Below the pieces are notes generated by a model. That model saw only the letters and a list, made by a program, of their open reading frames with translations, was not told the DNA's origin and did not search any database. The position numbers were made by a program, and so were the translations under genes. From Ptiloglossa arizonensis (Eukaryota > Arthropoda > Insecta > Hymenoptera > Colletidae), in contig NC_135060.1 in NCBI RefSeq assembly GCF_051014685.1, positions 5,766,001 through 5,830,000 on the forward strand: 64,000 bases of DNA, given 5' to 3'. Below are positions 26,646-39,150 of this stretch, piece after piece. Position 1 is the first letter of the stretch; every line of letters starts with the position of its first letter.

Positions 26646-27536
26646 TCGAGCACGCGACTAGCGAAGGCGAACGTGTCGAGTAAGGGACTGGTCGGATCGC
26701 TAGAAACGAGTTTGCTCGAGTGTGTTCGAGTTGTATGTTACGGCCGGGTTGCGTCGTCGGTGTCTTCCACGTACTCTGCCAACTTTTCTTACATCGTCTA
26801 ATGAGCACGTTTCCCGGTCGTTCCTTCGAGGAACTCCACGGACATTTCGTAGGCGTATCACGAAGCTGGTAATCGTGGCTGCATCGCGAGAGTACCTGGG
26901 GACCTCGGGGCGGAATCCGAATCCAGGTCGCCCCGTTTTGCAATTGGCAATCGGCCTGATCCACCGGTGAAAAGTCTGCCAGCGAGTTCCAGTCGTCGAA
27001 CACTGCCAGGTCGAGCCAATCGGTCGTCGGGTCGCGTTTGCCTAGACCGTGCACAATTCTCCGCTCGCTCTCGAACCTTTTTGTTTCCTATTCGCGTCGG
27101 ATCTTTCTCGCTCATTTTCCATTGACACACCGGGCGTCCGCGATCCTGAATGCTCGGGACAATTTGCTCTTCGGCCGCATTTTATCAAAGTCTATTCTAT
27201 ACCGGGCGAATTTTCGCTAAAATCGCGACACCGGCTCGCGCGCGAATCGTAATCGAGGCATACCTACGCGGGATATCGTACAAACAGGCTCGACGTACTC
27301 GCGACGATGGAACGAAGTTCTCGTTCGAGAGTTCGCTTCGATTGAATTCTCAAATACATCGACAACATTTACTAATTTTAATACGCGAGAAGTAAGTTGA
27401 ACTTACTTCTCTCTATCGTTGTAACGGATCTCGTGCAATTATTTGTACGAACTAAACAACGACCGACGATAAAATAGCCGATGTTTCGTCCCTCCCGAGG
27501 TGAAGTTTACATCGAGTAATCGTTACAATGCAATTC
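26646..27536. other. GC-rich block, no gene proven
   Basis: The block at about 26,650-27,350 is richer in G+C than its flanks. A 167-codon minus-strand frame (26554-27054) starts with an ATG in a sensible context but ends inside the 92-bp repeat. Nothing in it is recognisable. Confidence 0.4.
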
Positions 27537-27662
27537 GTACAAAGTACTTCGTTTCACAAAGACGCACTCGTTTGGTTCAATAATCTGAAACATTTCATTC
27601 GTGTTACATTTTATCAAATTGTATATTCTCCGTTTTGGAAAACGAAATTACTTCCCGAACAA
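27537..27662. mobile_element. Decayed mariner-like miniature element
   Basis: The right 55 bp, ending TTACTTCCCGAAC, align closely with the right end of the element at 29846-29990. The left end is degraded (CGTACAAAGTACTTCGTTTC). No transposase frame is present. Confidence 0.65.
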
Positions 27663-28055
27663 TATTTTATAAACGAGTTTCGCAATAGCGGAGACGAATT
27701 GAGAAACTTTACAAGTACGAGAATATAAATCGCGGAGAAATTTTCAAACGTATGATCGATTTAAAATCGATCGTAGGAAAGTGTAGTCCCTATCGTTCGG
27801 TATTTACTATGCATTCAACGACTAGGTGGCTATACCTGCCATTGTTGTACAGAGTGTGCGATCGTGGCAAGGTGTTGGACAAGAATCGACGATAACCCTC
27901 TGCAATACAAATCCTTTGTAATACGGTCGGTAGATATCGAGAAGTCGTAGCTTGTCGATGGCATTAATTGGAAACGTTCCTCCGTTGCTACCTGCGTTAC
28001 AATTCACCGTGCCCTTCTTCCATTGGTAGACGTATTCAGCCTAAGGTGGGAGATT

Positions 28056-28170
28056 CCGGGTCTCTTGGTTTCTGCTCGTCGGTATTGTAATTACAACCGA
28101 AACTTGTGCACGTGTTCATTTCTGACGTAGTATCTTAATCTCTCGGTTTCTGTTCGTCAGTATTGTAATT
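28056..28170. repeat. Duplicated segment just upstream of the predicted PDE7 start
   Basis: TCTCTTGGTTTCTGCTCGTC (about 28,058) and CTCTCGGTTTCTGTTCGTCA (about 28,140) are followed in both copies by GTATTGTAATTA and a GAAAC word, about 82 bp apart. The second copy holds a TCAGT arthropod initiator word near 28,157, about 60 bp before the ATG, so it may lie at the transcription start. Confidence 0.55.
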
Positions 28171-28217
28171 AGATTCGAAACGTGAGCACCTATACGTCCC
28201 TGCCGCGGTTGTTTAAA

Positions 28218-28328
28218 ATGGTGCGAACGTGGTGCCGCGACTCTTTCGCGATACCGAAACACGACAGGTGTTACAAAGACGGTATACGCGTTATGGATAG
28301 TTCGCGAAACAAGTATCCGAGTCTCGAG
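28218..28328 (+). CDS. Pde7: PDE7 predicted exon 1 (start, residues 1-37)
   Basis: The first ATG after an in-frame TAG stop, in good context (TTTAAAATGG). The exon encodes 37 residues beginning MVRTWCRDSFAI and ending in KYPSLE, then a good donor GAG|GTAGGC in phase 0, exactly the phase exon 2 needs. The peptide has no known motif, so this exon rests on open frame, donor and phase, plus the near-identical catalytic numbering it gives relative to human PDE7A1. An alternative first exon elsewhere is possible. Confidence 0.55.
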
Positions 28329-29129
28329 GTAGGCGAAGTGTGTTTGCAACGATTGTCGGTTCGAGTGTGTCGTCGTTTGGCTAATTTTTCAATAGTCTCG
28401 AACACTATTGCGGAAACGCAAACTGAAACTTTCAACGAGAGTTTTGGGTAATCGTCGAATTTGAAAAGATCGAACGTTTCGACGAACAATATTCGTATAG
28501 TGAAAAAAGAACAGTTACTCGTTATCGAGGAATCTTCTGTTCTTGTGAAATTAAATTGTTCGAGTGGTCGATCGTTCGTAACGGATCATTTGGAGCAATG
28601 ATTTCATACTTTTGTGCGTAATTCGTCTAACACTAGGATTTGATACTTTTGCGTGTAATTCCACCAACACTGGGAGTTGATACTCTTGTGTGTAATTGCG
28701 TATCGCAAGCGTGCATTGAAATTAGTCTTAGAAAGGATACCGATTCGAAAGGATACTAATCGTTCCGAGAAGTTAGAATCCATCCAAAGTACATAAATAA
28801 TCGAAAGTGTGTATATTACCGAATTATCTCGTTCGAAACATTGAATATAGCAGCGAGTTGTAAATTATAGTTTCTGAAAAGAAAGATGCATCCCGTGAAA
28901 AATATATTCTACCGTATCTCGAAATTTTCCACGAAGAAACGATTCCATTTCGATCGAACGAAATCCAGAGAAACGAATAATTGTGAATTTTCAAGACGAA
29001 GATTCCGAAAATAACACGCTCGATATCGACCGAATGAAACGATTGTGTCGTATCTTGTCGCGGTTTACAAAAATGAAAAGTTACACAATAATAAAGTTTA
29101 ATCGACGGTCCACTCTCTTATCGTTGCAG
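28329..29129. other. PDE7 intron 1, with a 37-bp tandem repeat
   Basis: At 28602-28700 about 2.7 units of TTTGATACTTTTGYGTGTAA occur with a 37-bp period. The rest shows no feature; the polypyrimidine/AG acceptor is TTATCGTTGCAG at 29118-29129. Confidence 0.6.
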
Positions 29130-29193
29130 AGGAGGACTGCAGAGATAACAGTGGACAGTGGGGAACGGAGTGCTGTGTTCGTCCGTATTTCCG
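29130..29193 (+). CDS. Pde7: PDE7 exon 2, PKA-pseudosubstrate-like segment (residues 38-58)
   Basis: 64 bp between TTGCAG and G|GTGAGT. It encodes RRTAEITVDSGERSAVFVRI and one more Ser, then one base of a split codon. This aligns with the vertebrate PDE7A segment that begins R-R-G-A-I-S and ends Y-I-R-M: same R-R-x-A start, the shared DS and the hydrophobic A-[VL]-[FY]-[VI]-R end. In PDE7A1 such R-R-G-A-I repeats are reported to bind and inhibit the PKA catalytic subunit. Here alanine (A41) sits where a substrate would have serine, so the pseudosubstrate character is kept, though the residue after it is Glu rather than Ile. Only one copy is seen, whereas PDE7A1 has two. Confidence 0.78.
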
Positions 29194-29845
29194 GTGAGTG
29201 AAACACCTACTGTATTATATATTTAACCGAGGTTGAATCTCTTTTAATTCTTTCTTTCGCGTTTCGTTGCATCGGTTTGCGTTCAAAGACAAACATTCGC
29301 TACGAATTCAAGTGATGCGTGTCGTCGAACGTAACTCCTTCTTTATCGTATAAAAATATGTCCTTGTTCGAGCATGTATCATTTTAAGTATACCCTCTAC
29401 ATCGTACCGCATGCTAAATGAATTATCGGACGGTCTTGGACACACGAATATATTCAAATGGTTCGATATTGAAAAAAAGTATCGCAACGATCGCGTTCGA
29501 ATAGTCTCTAAGGGTTGGGTAAATATTAATATTTTAACAAACACTATACACTGTACACGAAATCTACTGTTACTCCGAACGTATCATTTTTTTCGTGATA
29601 GCGTGTATGGACACTCGGTTTACTTCGACCGTTTATTTCATTTTCCTTATCGTCTCTCTTATCACTTTTTATTCCTGCACCGATGCATACAGAAACGAAA
29701 GCCAGTTTGTTCTCGTATTACGCAGAATTGGCTCGTTCAATATACGATAATCTTTAGTGTATCTTTACGGTAACTTTGCCAAAGGTTTAGCAAGCTTTCA
29801 ATATTTATCTAGAAGTAACGAAAATACGCAAGGCTAATTTATGAA

Positions 29846-29990
29846 GTTGTTCGGAAAGTCGTTTCGTTTTTCTCATTTCTTTTTTTTTTTTTTTGGTGAA
29901 AATGAAACACGATTTTTCCAGAGTCTACAAACATTGTATTAAATTATACGTTCTCAATTTTGGAAAAGGAAATTACTTTCCGAACGACAC
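29846..29990. mobile_element. Mariner-like miniature inverted-repeat element
   Basis: Inverted ends GTTGTTCGGAAAGTCGTTTCG (29846-29866) and AAATTACTTTCCGAACGACAC (29970-29990) match over the GTTCGGAAAGT core. The interior (GAAAATGAAACACGATTTTT) has no transposase. The ends resemble those of bee and other insect mariner elements as I remember them. Confidence 0.7.
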
Positions 29991-32900
29991 AATAGTATTG
30001 TAATATCGAGGCTGTAAAGTAAAGAAATGGTAACTATTATACACAGATAATCAACCCGCATCGTTAATGTAATAATATCTTTTCTACGCGATACGTACGG
30101 GAAAATACAGTTCGAATACGTTTAAATACGAATATCAGTTTTCATAGGAACGAAAAAAAGAAGAAGAAAAAAAACACCACTCGACGATATCTGGCAATGA
30201 GGTGTAAATGTTTTAAAACGCAATTATTTTTCATACAGCGTTGAATAGCGTTACGATGGTAAATAAAGCTTGACGGCAACTCTTTCCGGTGAAATAAAAT
30301 TCCAATGGTCCCTTGTTGAAATTAATTGAAACGAATTAATGTATGCCAGCGTCCGTTCTACAAAGAATAAAATGTAAGTGGTCCGCAACCGGGTTGCAAT
30401 CGTAGCGTTATTGGAGCACCGTGGAACACCGGGGAACGTAAATCGAGCCTTTTGCTATAATAAAATCCAGTCGAGCAGTTCTCCTTTAACGTAAATTCCG
30501 AAAGCTGGGTTGGAACTACAGACGTAATTACGTAGTCGGGTCTTTTTCATGCAGAATACCTGTTTCCAATTGCAATTTTAATTCGAATTGTTTATAAGAC
30601 GACGGGACGTTTCCGTGGTAAACAAGACCAGAGCAAAGAGCAATAGATATTCTTTCGCGAGAGTAACGCGTGACGTTCCCATCGTAAATAAAAATCAGCG
30701 GATAAAAAATATCTGCAATTGTAAATTCGAAGTGAGAAGGATTTCTACGGTTCGAGTAGCGTGTATTTCCACGTTCGAGGGAATAAATATTTTTCAATTT
30801 GAAAGAGAAAAAAGAAAACTATTCGCTACAATTCTTCTTCAGCGATTTCGAACAAATTGTACAAACAAGCACGGTGTAATGTATATCGGAAAGGATCTTT
30901 GCATCGTTTCGTGAACACGTATATACAAATATATATACATAGTCATTTTCTTGAACTCGATTTTAAATTATCTCATTCGAGGAGAAAACATAAATATTCT
31001 CTTTGAGTTGAGTTCTTGTTATTTTGTAATTCACGCACAACAGACTCGTTCGTTCCGTACTCGTCGCAATAAGTGATTATATTTTCTTCGTTCTTTGAAT
31101 GTTACACTTCGCTATTAAATTGATCGATCCTCGGCTGTGACAAGCTACGAGCTGCAGATCGCTACCACGCATATTTACGCAAAATATTTACCACGTACAA
31201 TTAAAAACATAAGTGGTAGGATTGTTACCATTCGTGTGACTAATTGTATCGCAAACACGGAGGAAGTGAACAGGTAAACGATTCCGCAAAGAAAAATATT
31301 CCTGCGCATATAAGTTCCCGGGCTCGATCAATCACGAGTTTCTGAATCCTCTGTTGCATAATGCGACAATCGAGAACCAAACAAAAACTGTACGAGTGAA
31401 CGAGCATTAATAACATTCGAGACAATTTTTCATTTAATCGAAGACAACGTTTCTGCGGAGAATTCAACGTTTCGTCCCTCGTTTCGAAATCTCTTCGGCA
31501 GTGTACATTTTTAACCTAACGAAACCACGGTATTCGAAGATAAAAATTATTCACTGGTAAAATATTTACCCGTGACTACTAAAAAAGAAAACCGATAATT
31601 CAATGTATCGTTAGATAAACCATTAAAACTTATTGTAAATACGTTCTGCAAAGTATTTCAATTCTAGTCGACGAATACGCAACGATCCCCGTAAAAAAAT
31701 AATATTAGTCGTTTTCGATCGGATGAGATTCGTGCAACCGAGGGTTAATTGTTCGTTTGCAAAGATCCGGAAATAAACGGAATTAAAGGAACGAGGAAAA
31801 ATGTTCGTTTCGTCCCGATGCTTTCGGTTCGACACGTTTGACAAACTGTCTGTCTATAAATGGAGTGTTTCATTAGGCAAGGCAAATATGGCAAACTCGA
31901 GGGGCCGTTTATCGTTCATCGACAATGTCGTGAAAACAAACCGTTTCGTGCGATCATCGTTCCGCTTTCTACGTCGTGTGCTTTTCCTAATCGAATCAGA
32001 GGGCTCGAAACGAGAATCTTAGCATTTTACGTCCATTCGTTTTCATTATTTCTCTACGGATATTTTAATACGTTGCAACGTTAATCGACACGTTGAAATC
32101 GATGGATCGGTACTATCGAACCCTTCGATACTTGCATTTTCAATGTTCAGTTCAACCAAGTTAATCGCTGTTCGGCATCAGAGTGCCCCAGAATACATTG
32201 CGCGATCGAACGTTCGTTAATTTATTCAACGATGAACACAAGTCCATTGAATTTCAAGCACGATGATCTACGGTCTTTTACGAAATATTCGCATAAAAAA
32301 GAAAATTCACATTCACGTTTTATCTGGTAGTAATCGTCGAATCATTCCCCGTTAAAAAAATGCACCGTTCCTTGAAAAAGATAATAGTTGGACCGAGTAA
32401 AGTATCAACTGTACGTTGGTTAAATTGTAATTATAGCGTTGCAGTTTCGTTTCCAATAATGGCGCGATAGTACCAAAACTTTTCTTTTTCGCGAGTTACT
32501 CGGAAAATAAACGAAACCGATGTCGAATATATTTTTATAATCGACACAAATATACTTAAAATATATTAGTACATATTGCATTTCGATAGACGGTTTAATA
32601 CTTTCATTTTATAATTACAGTTAACTGACCACAGATCACGAATACAATTTATTACGGTATACACGATTAATTAGTTAACCAAGTGCCAAAGTTACCGAAA
32701 GATGATCAATTAATATCGATCTCTTCCCTATAGTCTGTATGCTTCGGAGTTCCCCCTCTTCTCAGCGTAACCTAGAACTTGAGGTTAGAATTTAATAACA
32801 GTAATTTAGTCTCTCGTTCATTTACATACACCTTGCTTTCATTTTTTATATTCATTTGTCTCCACACGTGCATAATAAAGACGTTTAATAATAATAATAA

Positions 32901-34982
32901 CTTCCGGGTACAAAGACGTCTTTTCCTCTCTTCGGACACATCCATATCTCAACCTTGCTGTATTATTTCATTATTTTATGATTTTTCTCCTCCAAACGCT
33001 CGCACGCTCCATAAATATTCAATCTAAATTTTTTCACGAACACGGTAGAAGTTGTTCCACGTTTTGTGCAGTTTCTTTCAAAAAACGGAGAACTTCCACT
33101 TCGGGCTCGATATCGCTTCACGAAGCGGCGGAAGAAACCGTGATGCCTAAAAGTTTTAACATCGCAACCGAGCGACGTGAATCACATTTCCTTGAACAGT
33201 TAGCGAAAATTACCGTTCGATCCGAATCGTATTTTTTTCTTTTTACACTGGATATTCGTATAGCTATCGCTAGATTTCGGTGTGGGTAAATTTATCAACT
33301 AGAGAAAGACATTTATTTTTATAAATCGATGTTGCGAGTTTCTGAAGATTATTTCTCGTTTCGCGTGCCACTATCTTCAACGTGTGCATTTTTCATGCCC
33401 TTTTCGAGTTATTACAGTGGAAGACTCCTTTACTCGTGTACGAGAGCCCATAAATATTAATAAGGTGAAGATAAATGATAGAATCGGTATTTTCATCTCA
33501 ATGCGCGGAAGATTTTACGTGAAATATCTTAATTACTCTTGGAGATATAATATCGTACGGTATTTCTTTTTTTTTCCACGAAAATAACCATTGAATAATT
33601 CATTGGAATACGCGTATCACGTGTATACGTTTCCCACTTCATTTTTCTCGGGGAACTAATACACGTGTTTCGTTTTTCAAAAGCTTCTTCGAACAGAATC
33701 GATCTCTTCCTGTCTCTCTTCATCTTCGATACAAAAGAATAGTCGGTAACAGGTTTAAAGGGCAACAAAAATTATCAATAGAAGATCGTAAACCGTGAAG
33801 CTAAAAATCATCGATCTACGAAACTTGGATAATAATAGTTCCTCGATTCGGTGTTATTCCATCGGGGACGTAACAATGTCATTTTTTTTCCCCCATAGCG
33901 TATATCAAGTACAATTTCAATCTGTCCTTCCGATAAATATTTTTTTTACCACTGTTTCGGTAAGAATGTAGGGTCTCGCTATTGATTTCTTCCGGTGAAC
34001 CCAGATGCTCTATGGCGTTTACATCAAAGGATTAGGGTAGGCCTGTCACCGATAGGGCAAGCCATAAAGGAGCCACTTCTCAACCGTTTAAATACAATAC
34101 TCTGGACTCGTGTCTTATTGAAAAATAAATTGAACCGGATTTACGGAGTTCCTCTTCTTTCGTAGATTTTTATTTCGATGTATTTACGTTGTTTTACATT
34201 TATTTCGAATATCTTTCGTAAAATAAAGCTTCTCGTCGCAGGTGTTTATACAAAGTTGTACAGACTGGTAAATATAAACGAAGCACCCTACACGGAAGGT
34301 TTTCATTTATTTTGATCAATTCGAGAAGGAAATGGAAAACCAGGAAATCTTGGGAACTAGAAAACCCTGTGAAAATTAGTTTCAATCGTTCGGTGTGCTA
34401 GATCGTATTAAAATTTTCTTTTTCAGAGACAATTTCTCGATTCGTTCGAAAACAAAGGATTCGTCGAAGGTGTCGATTTACGGTTTATTTCGCACCGTGC
34501 TTACGCGCTCAATGGACATTGATAAAAATTCGTATCCTCGACGATTCGTTTCGTAAAGAATCCTCTGTATTTAATGCGTTCGATTTATTGCGCTCGCGGG
34601 CGCAAAAAACAAAAAAGGAACGCGAACCGAGTAAATACTTTTGTCGGCCATTGGATGCGGTTGGAAAACAAACGAGGCGGAACGGGAAACGAAGCGATAA
34701 CCTCGATGAAATTTACGCGTCATAAAGTCTGCCGTTTTCTTTGACCGATAACACTCGCTGTTGCAATTAGGTTAATTAGACAGCGACAGTGCGTAAACTC
34801 GTCACGAAATCCACCGTGCTCTCGTACTCGTTCTGTTTCCATTCGCGACGATCGAGCTTCGATTTTCGTGTATTTGCACCTAACCGTTTCTAACGAAGCA
34901 ATTTATATTATATTTCAAGACGAAAGAAAAATCCAACATGGAACAAGGGAGTACTTTGGCCTAGACGGTGCAGATTTAAGTC

Positions 34983-35247
34983 TCGCGAGCATATTTTGCT
35001 CGCCAAACATCCCCATCGAAAGACATTAAAAAAAATTGAAAAATCATTCGAATCGATATCCTTCGCTCCCTCTCCGAACCAATCCTGAACGTACAGGTTC
35101 ACGAAAATGTTCATTTTCGAATAAATAATCTAAAAACGAAAAAGCTAATCGTACATCGCGAGCATATTTTTGTCGCCGAACATCCCCATCGAAAGACATT
35201 AAAAAAAATTGAAAAATCATTCGAATCGATATCCTTCGCTCCCTCTC
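34983..35247. repeat. Direct duplication, 92-bp near-identical copies 173 bp apart
   Basis: 34983-35074 and 35156-35247 share TCGCGAGCATATTTT, CATCCCCATCGAAAGACATT and TCGATATCCTTCGCTCCCTC with only about three differences, so the duplication is recent. Matching minus-strand peptides in two frames are a by-product. Confidence 0.9.
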
Positions 35248-35479
35248 TAAAGCGACGCGTCTCGGGGGAATAGATCCGATTGGTAGAACGCGAGGTTGGG
35301 CGGTCGTCCAATCAGAAATCAGACCGCACCTCCGTGGGTTTCGTTGCGTATGCGGTGCCACGGACAGGTTTTTCTGCTCTAGATGTACCACCGCTGCTAT
35401 AATTTATTACCGTGAGAGCCGGTTTAAGTAGGATATGATGCGACCACGAATAGGACGCAGAGATTACAGCAGACGAGTT

Positions 35480-36030
35480 GTAACGCGAGAGTTGCGACAA
35501 GCTTAACGCGTTTGCACAAGAACACCGAGACGCGTTCGTGACCGTTGCGCGCGGGCTCGATCCGCGCATGCGCGGTGGCGCGCGTGGCTTTGAATGTCCC
35601 CGCGCGGAATACCGCGAGTCGTTCGTTCCGATCGTAAACGTCATCGTTCACGTTCACGATCGACGTCGATTTTTAAACGAACGGGTATCGACGTATACGC
35701 GGTTACACGCGACGACACCGCGCGCAGACCACCCGTTTATGAACCGCCACGTGGCCAGCTGGGCGCCTCCTCGCCTCCTCGCCTCCTCGCGCCACGCGCG
35801 TCTATCCACGCGAACGGACACTAGGAGCATTTAAATTAATTAGATGCATGTACGGGGCACGCGGGAATGCATCGGAGCGTTGTAATTTTAACGCGACCCG
35901 GCTATTTTCAGCCACGGTGATCACGATCGGGCCATAAACAACGGTAATAATAACGGATCGTCCTCGTTGGTAGCCAGTCGGAACACCTGGGCCAGAGATT
36001 CCCTCGTTCGGGAACCGTGACGTTGCGTTG
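35480..36030. promoter_or_regulatory. CpG-rich promoter-like block inside PDE7 intron 2
   Basis: The block is markedly GC- and CpG-rich. At 35562-35575 lies the perfect palindrome CCGCGCATGCGCGG, which contains the GCGCATGCGC core bound by NRF1 (Ewg in insects), a common promoter element. It could drive a shorter PDE7 transcript lacking the pseudosubstrate exon, or an unrelated transcript. I found no first exon here with a donor in the phase exon 3 needs. Confidence 0.35.
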
Positions 36031-36709
36031 CGCAACGATCGTTTCCAATTGTGGTCGATTTTAAGGTCGGCCACTTCCGGGTCAAGATAAATGATAAACA
36101 CCGATGAAAATCGTACGTTAGAGTCCCGTGCGAAGATTAACGGGAGCGTTCTGTGCGCGTTCGTGTTGCCCGACGTGATTAAACGCAAACAACAAACCGG
36201 GCACAGGGTATGCGCGATGAATATGCATGAATATAATAATTTACAGCGACTCGTAAAACTGTCGTTGGGAATTATTGCAGCGTCGCGGGAAACGCGTTAC
36301 TCGTGTCGTTTGCTCGCGCGATTATTTTCGGGAACGAGCGAGGGGGAGGGGAGATCGAGTCTCGGAACGATTGCCACGGGATTCATCGAATATCGAAAAC
36401 GAAACGAATATCCTGGATTTTACCGTGTCTTCGATCGAGAGACACAGTTCGTAAGAGCAACGATCGGTGTTTCGTACAAGTACGAGAAAATGATCGTTGA
36501 TCGACCAAAAGATCGTAAATCTCTATCGGGGACGATTTTAAACCTCCGAGAGGAAACGGTGTCGTTCCCTGGATTCTTCGAATCTTGACTAAACTTTGAA
36601 CTCGCGGATAGAAACAATGGTAGAACCAGTGAGAGTCTCTCTTGGAAACGTTGGTTCCCGATAAGGACAATCACTGGAGTCACGTGACTTAGGGCGGCAA
36701 CATCCTGGT

Positions 36710-37102
36710 CGATAAAACCCAGTGCTAGCAATTCTTCGAACCGTAAGATTCGACAACTATCCCCTGACCGATAGAATCGAACAGAGGTAACCCCTTAACC
36801 GATAGAAACCAATAGCTGCGATCCACCGTGTCGTAGGATTCAACAGCGGCGAGCCCCTAATTTCTAAGACCAATTAGTAATGGAACTCCATAATTGCCAG
36901 GACTCAATAGTGACGACCTCTTAACCGATAGAACCCAATAGTGGCAACCCCTTAACTGATAGAACCCAATAGCTACGATCCCCTAACTCGTAGGATCCGA
37001 TAATGATGATCCCCTAATTTCTAAGACCAATTAGTAATGGAACTCCATAATTGCCAGGACTCAATAGCGCGGTAACCTCTTAATCGATATAACCCAATAG
37101 CT
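36710..37102. repeat. Tandem repeat of about 31-39 bp sub-units with a 156-bp higher-order copy
   Basis: Sub-units contain CCGATAGAACCCAATAG or close variants. A longer block starting CCCCTAATTTCTAAGACCAA occurs at about 36,855 and again about 156 bp later. Confidence 0.85.
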
Positions 37103-39150
37103 GCTAGATAATATTTCTCGTGTGTTTCCTATTGCGTTTCCTTTCGTTGAACTCTCGAATTTCCTCTAGAATCTCGATCGTTTTCAACCCTTTGCACTCG
37201 AGGCTTCTTCGCTACGAGAAACCGAAGCCTCGAGAAAATTCTTCGAGTAAAATTCATCCGGAACATTTTCATATACTTTTCACACGTACGTTTACACTCT
37301 AAAAAAACGTGATATTTCAATTCCAATTTGAATTCCAAACCACGAAATTCTACCCGATCAAAAATACTACATTGAATTAGGTGTCGATCGAGGATCTCCA
37401 GTCGAAAGTTTCAAACACCAAGATGGAATTCAAATTCTAATTCTCCGTCCGTGAAATTTCCATTGTTTCGAGCTACCGGTTCGTTCGCGAGATCACCTTC
37501 TTCCTTCCCGGCCTTGTCTCATTTATTCCAAGAAACTTCGATGACGTCGAGCATCGAGGCAACGCGCGAACGTATACGTCTCGTGCTACGGGACATCGAG
37601 AGACGCATACTTATTGTCCGTGGAAGAGAAAAAGTTTTCCCTCGCAATTATACGTTTGCGTAAGGACGTCTGGGCTAGAAAGTATTGTCGTACGACATTG
37701 TTGCGACACCGTGCCGAACGTGCGCCACTTGATACGTGCATCTTGCCTCGTTAATAATTTCTGTTGCGCAATTCGTAGGGTACTTGGTTGCGACATCGTA
37801 TTATTCGGCGTTATGGCGTGCACGAGGACGCACGATTATGTGATTACGGTTTTCCTTTTCATGCAAATGCGCGCTCGTGACACAAATATCTATGAAACAC
37901 TCGAACGGCATTTCGTTTCTATTAATGATTAATTAAGAAGGGGGAGGATAGGGGGTAAACGGTACCTTATCAAGAACGTTGTTGCGTTGTTCGTGACCGT
38001 TTCGCAAGAAATGATTTTTACTCGCCCACGAGTTTACGAAGAGACTGTTTCGACCTTTCGTGACATTCTTCTTTATTTGTAAATAACGATAGTCAGGGAT
38101 AACGGACCGTGAATAACAATGGGAGCAACGATTTCGAGCTACGATAATAGACGGATATATATATATTTCTTTTTTTTTTTTAATATTGTATAGTTCGTTT
38201 TTAAGATTTTGTAATTTTTGTTAACTCAAACATACATCGTCGAAACGATTCTCCGAATTTTACGTCTGTTGATCATTCGAACGAAACGCCGCGAACGATA
38301 TACCGAAAATTAATTACGAGATTCTGCGCAACGATCGGCGCATCGGCAGTGATTAAAATTCTAATTGGAATTAATCGAAAAATAAGCGTCAATCATTCTC
38401 GAATATTAAGCTCAGGGAGATGTAATCTGTCAAGAGACAACTGGATGGCCCAATTAACGGACCAGTTGTCCAGCAAACAAAAGGCTCGAATTCGAATTTT
38501 CATTTAGCAGTCCTATCGATCGAGTTTCTTTCCGCGTAAAATGTTCGAAAGTCGGTTTCGTGTCTCCTGATTCGGTACCAATTCTTGAATCGCTTCAAAT
38601 TTTAAGAATCTCGATGATCTGGAAATTAGAATCTCCATTCTGCTTAAAATATTCGAAATAGAATTATTCGAACGAATAACTCGCCGTTAGAAATGATCGT
38701 CGATTCTTGATAAGTTAAAAGTTGAGAAATTATCGGCCACGAAAACATTTCTACATTATCGACGCAATCGCGCTCGCAAAACTCTTGTTAAAAAACCCCA
38801 CGCATGTTTTCGAAACATTAATTAATTCGTTTCGATAAATAAATACCAAAGAATGAAATAAAATATCAATTGAAAAGTATAAAAATGAAATTGGCGTTTC
38901 GTTCGGGTAAAATGCTCTCGCGGTCGTTACTTTATTCACTTTTGAATAAAGATAACAATTAGTTTTTATTCGATTAAACTTTTGTTCGATTTACTCGCGA
39001 AATAAATTTAAGAATTTGTGTTGTTCAAGGCGGTAATACTTTGCAACGGAAACGTATGTATAAAGTTCTCAATTTTCGATGCGACGTACTGGACCGTTGT
39101 CTCAAATTTTCCAAAATTTAAATACGTATTGTTTTTTTATTGCGTTGCAG

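Larger units (their letters stand above)
29194..39150. other. PDE7 intron 2, about 10 kb
   Basis: The largest intron. It holds a mariner-like miniature element (29846-29990), a 173-bp direct duplication (34983-35247), a CpG-rich promoter-like block (35480-36030) and a tandem repeat (36710-37102). No further exon matching the PDE7 segment usually found between exons 2 and 3 was seen. Frames of 60-165 codons at 35.5-36.7 kb lie in the CpG-rich block and show no domain. Confidence 0.6.

Noticed and set aside
26176..26801. Three overlapping plus-strand frames of 125-178 codons
   Set aside because: All carry the same peptide from the 92-bp repeat shifted through the three frames.
35538..35834. 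Plus-strand frames in the CpG-rich block as an alternative PDE7 first exon
   Set aside because: No donor in the phase required by exon 3; Arg/His-rich content follows from CpG-rich DNA.
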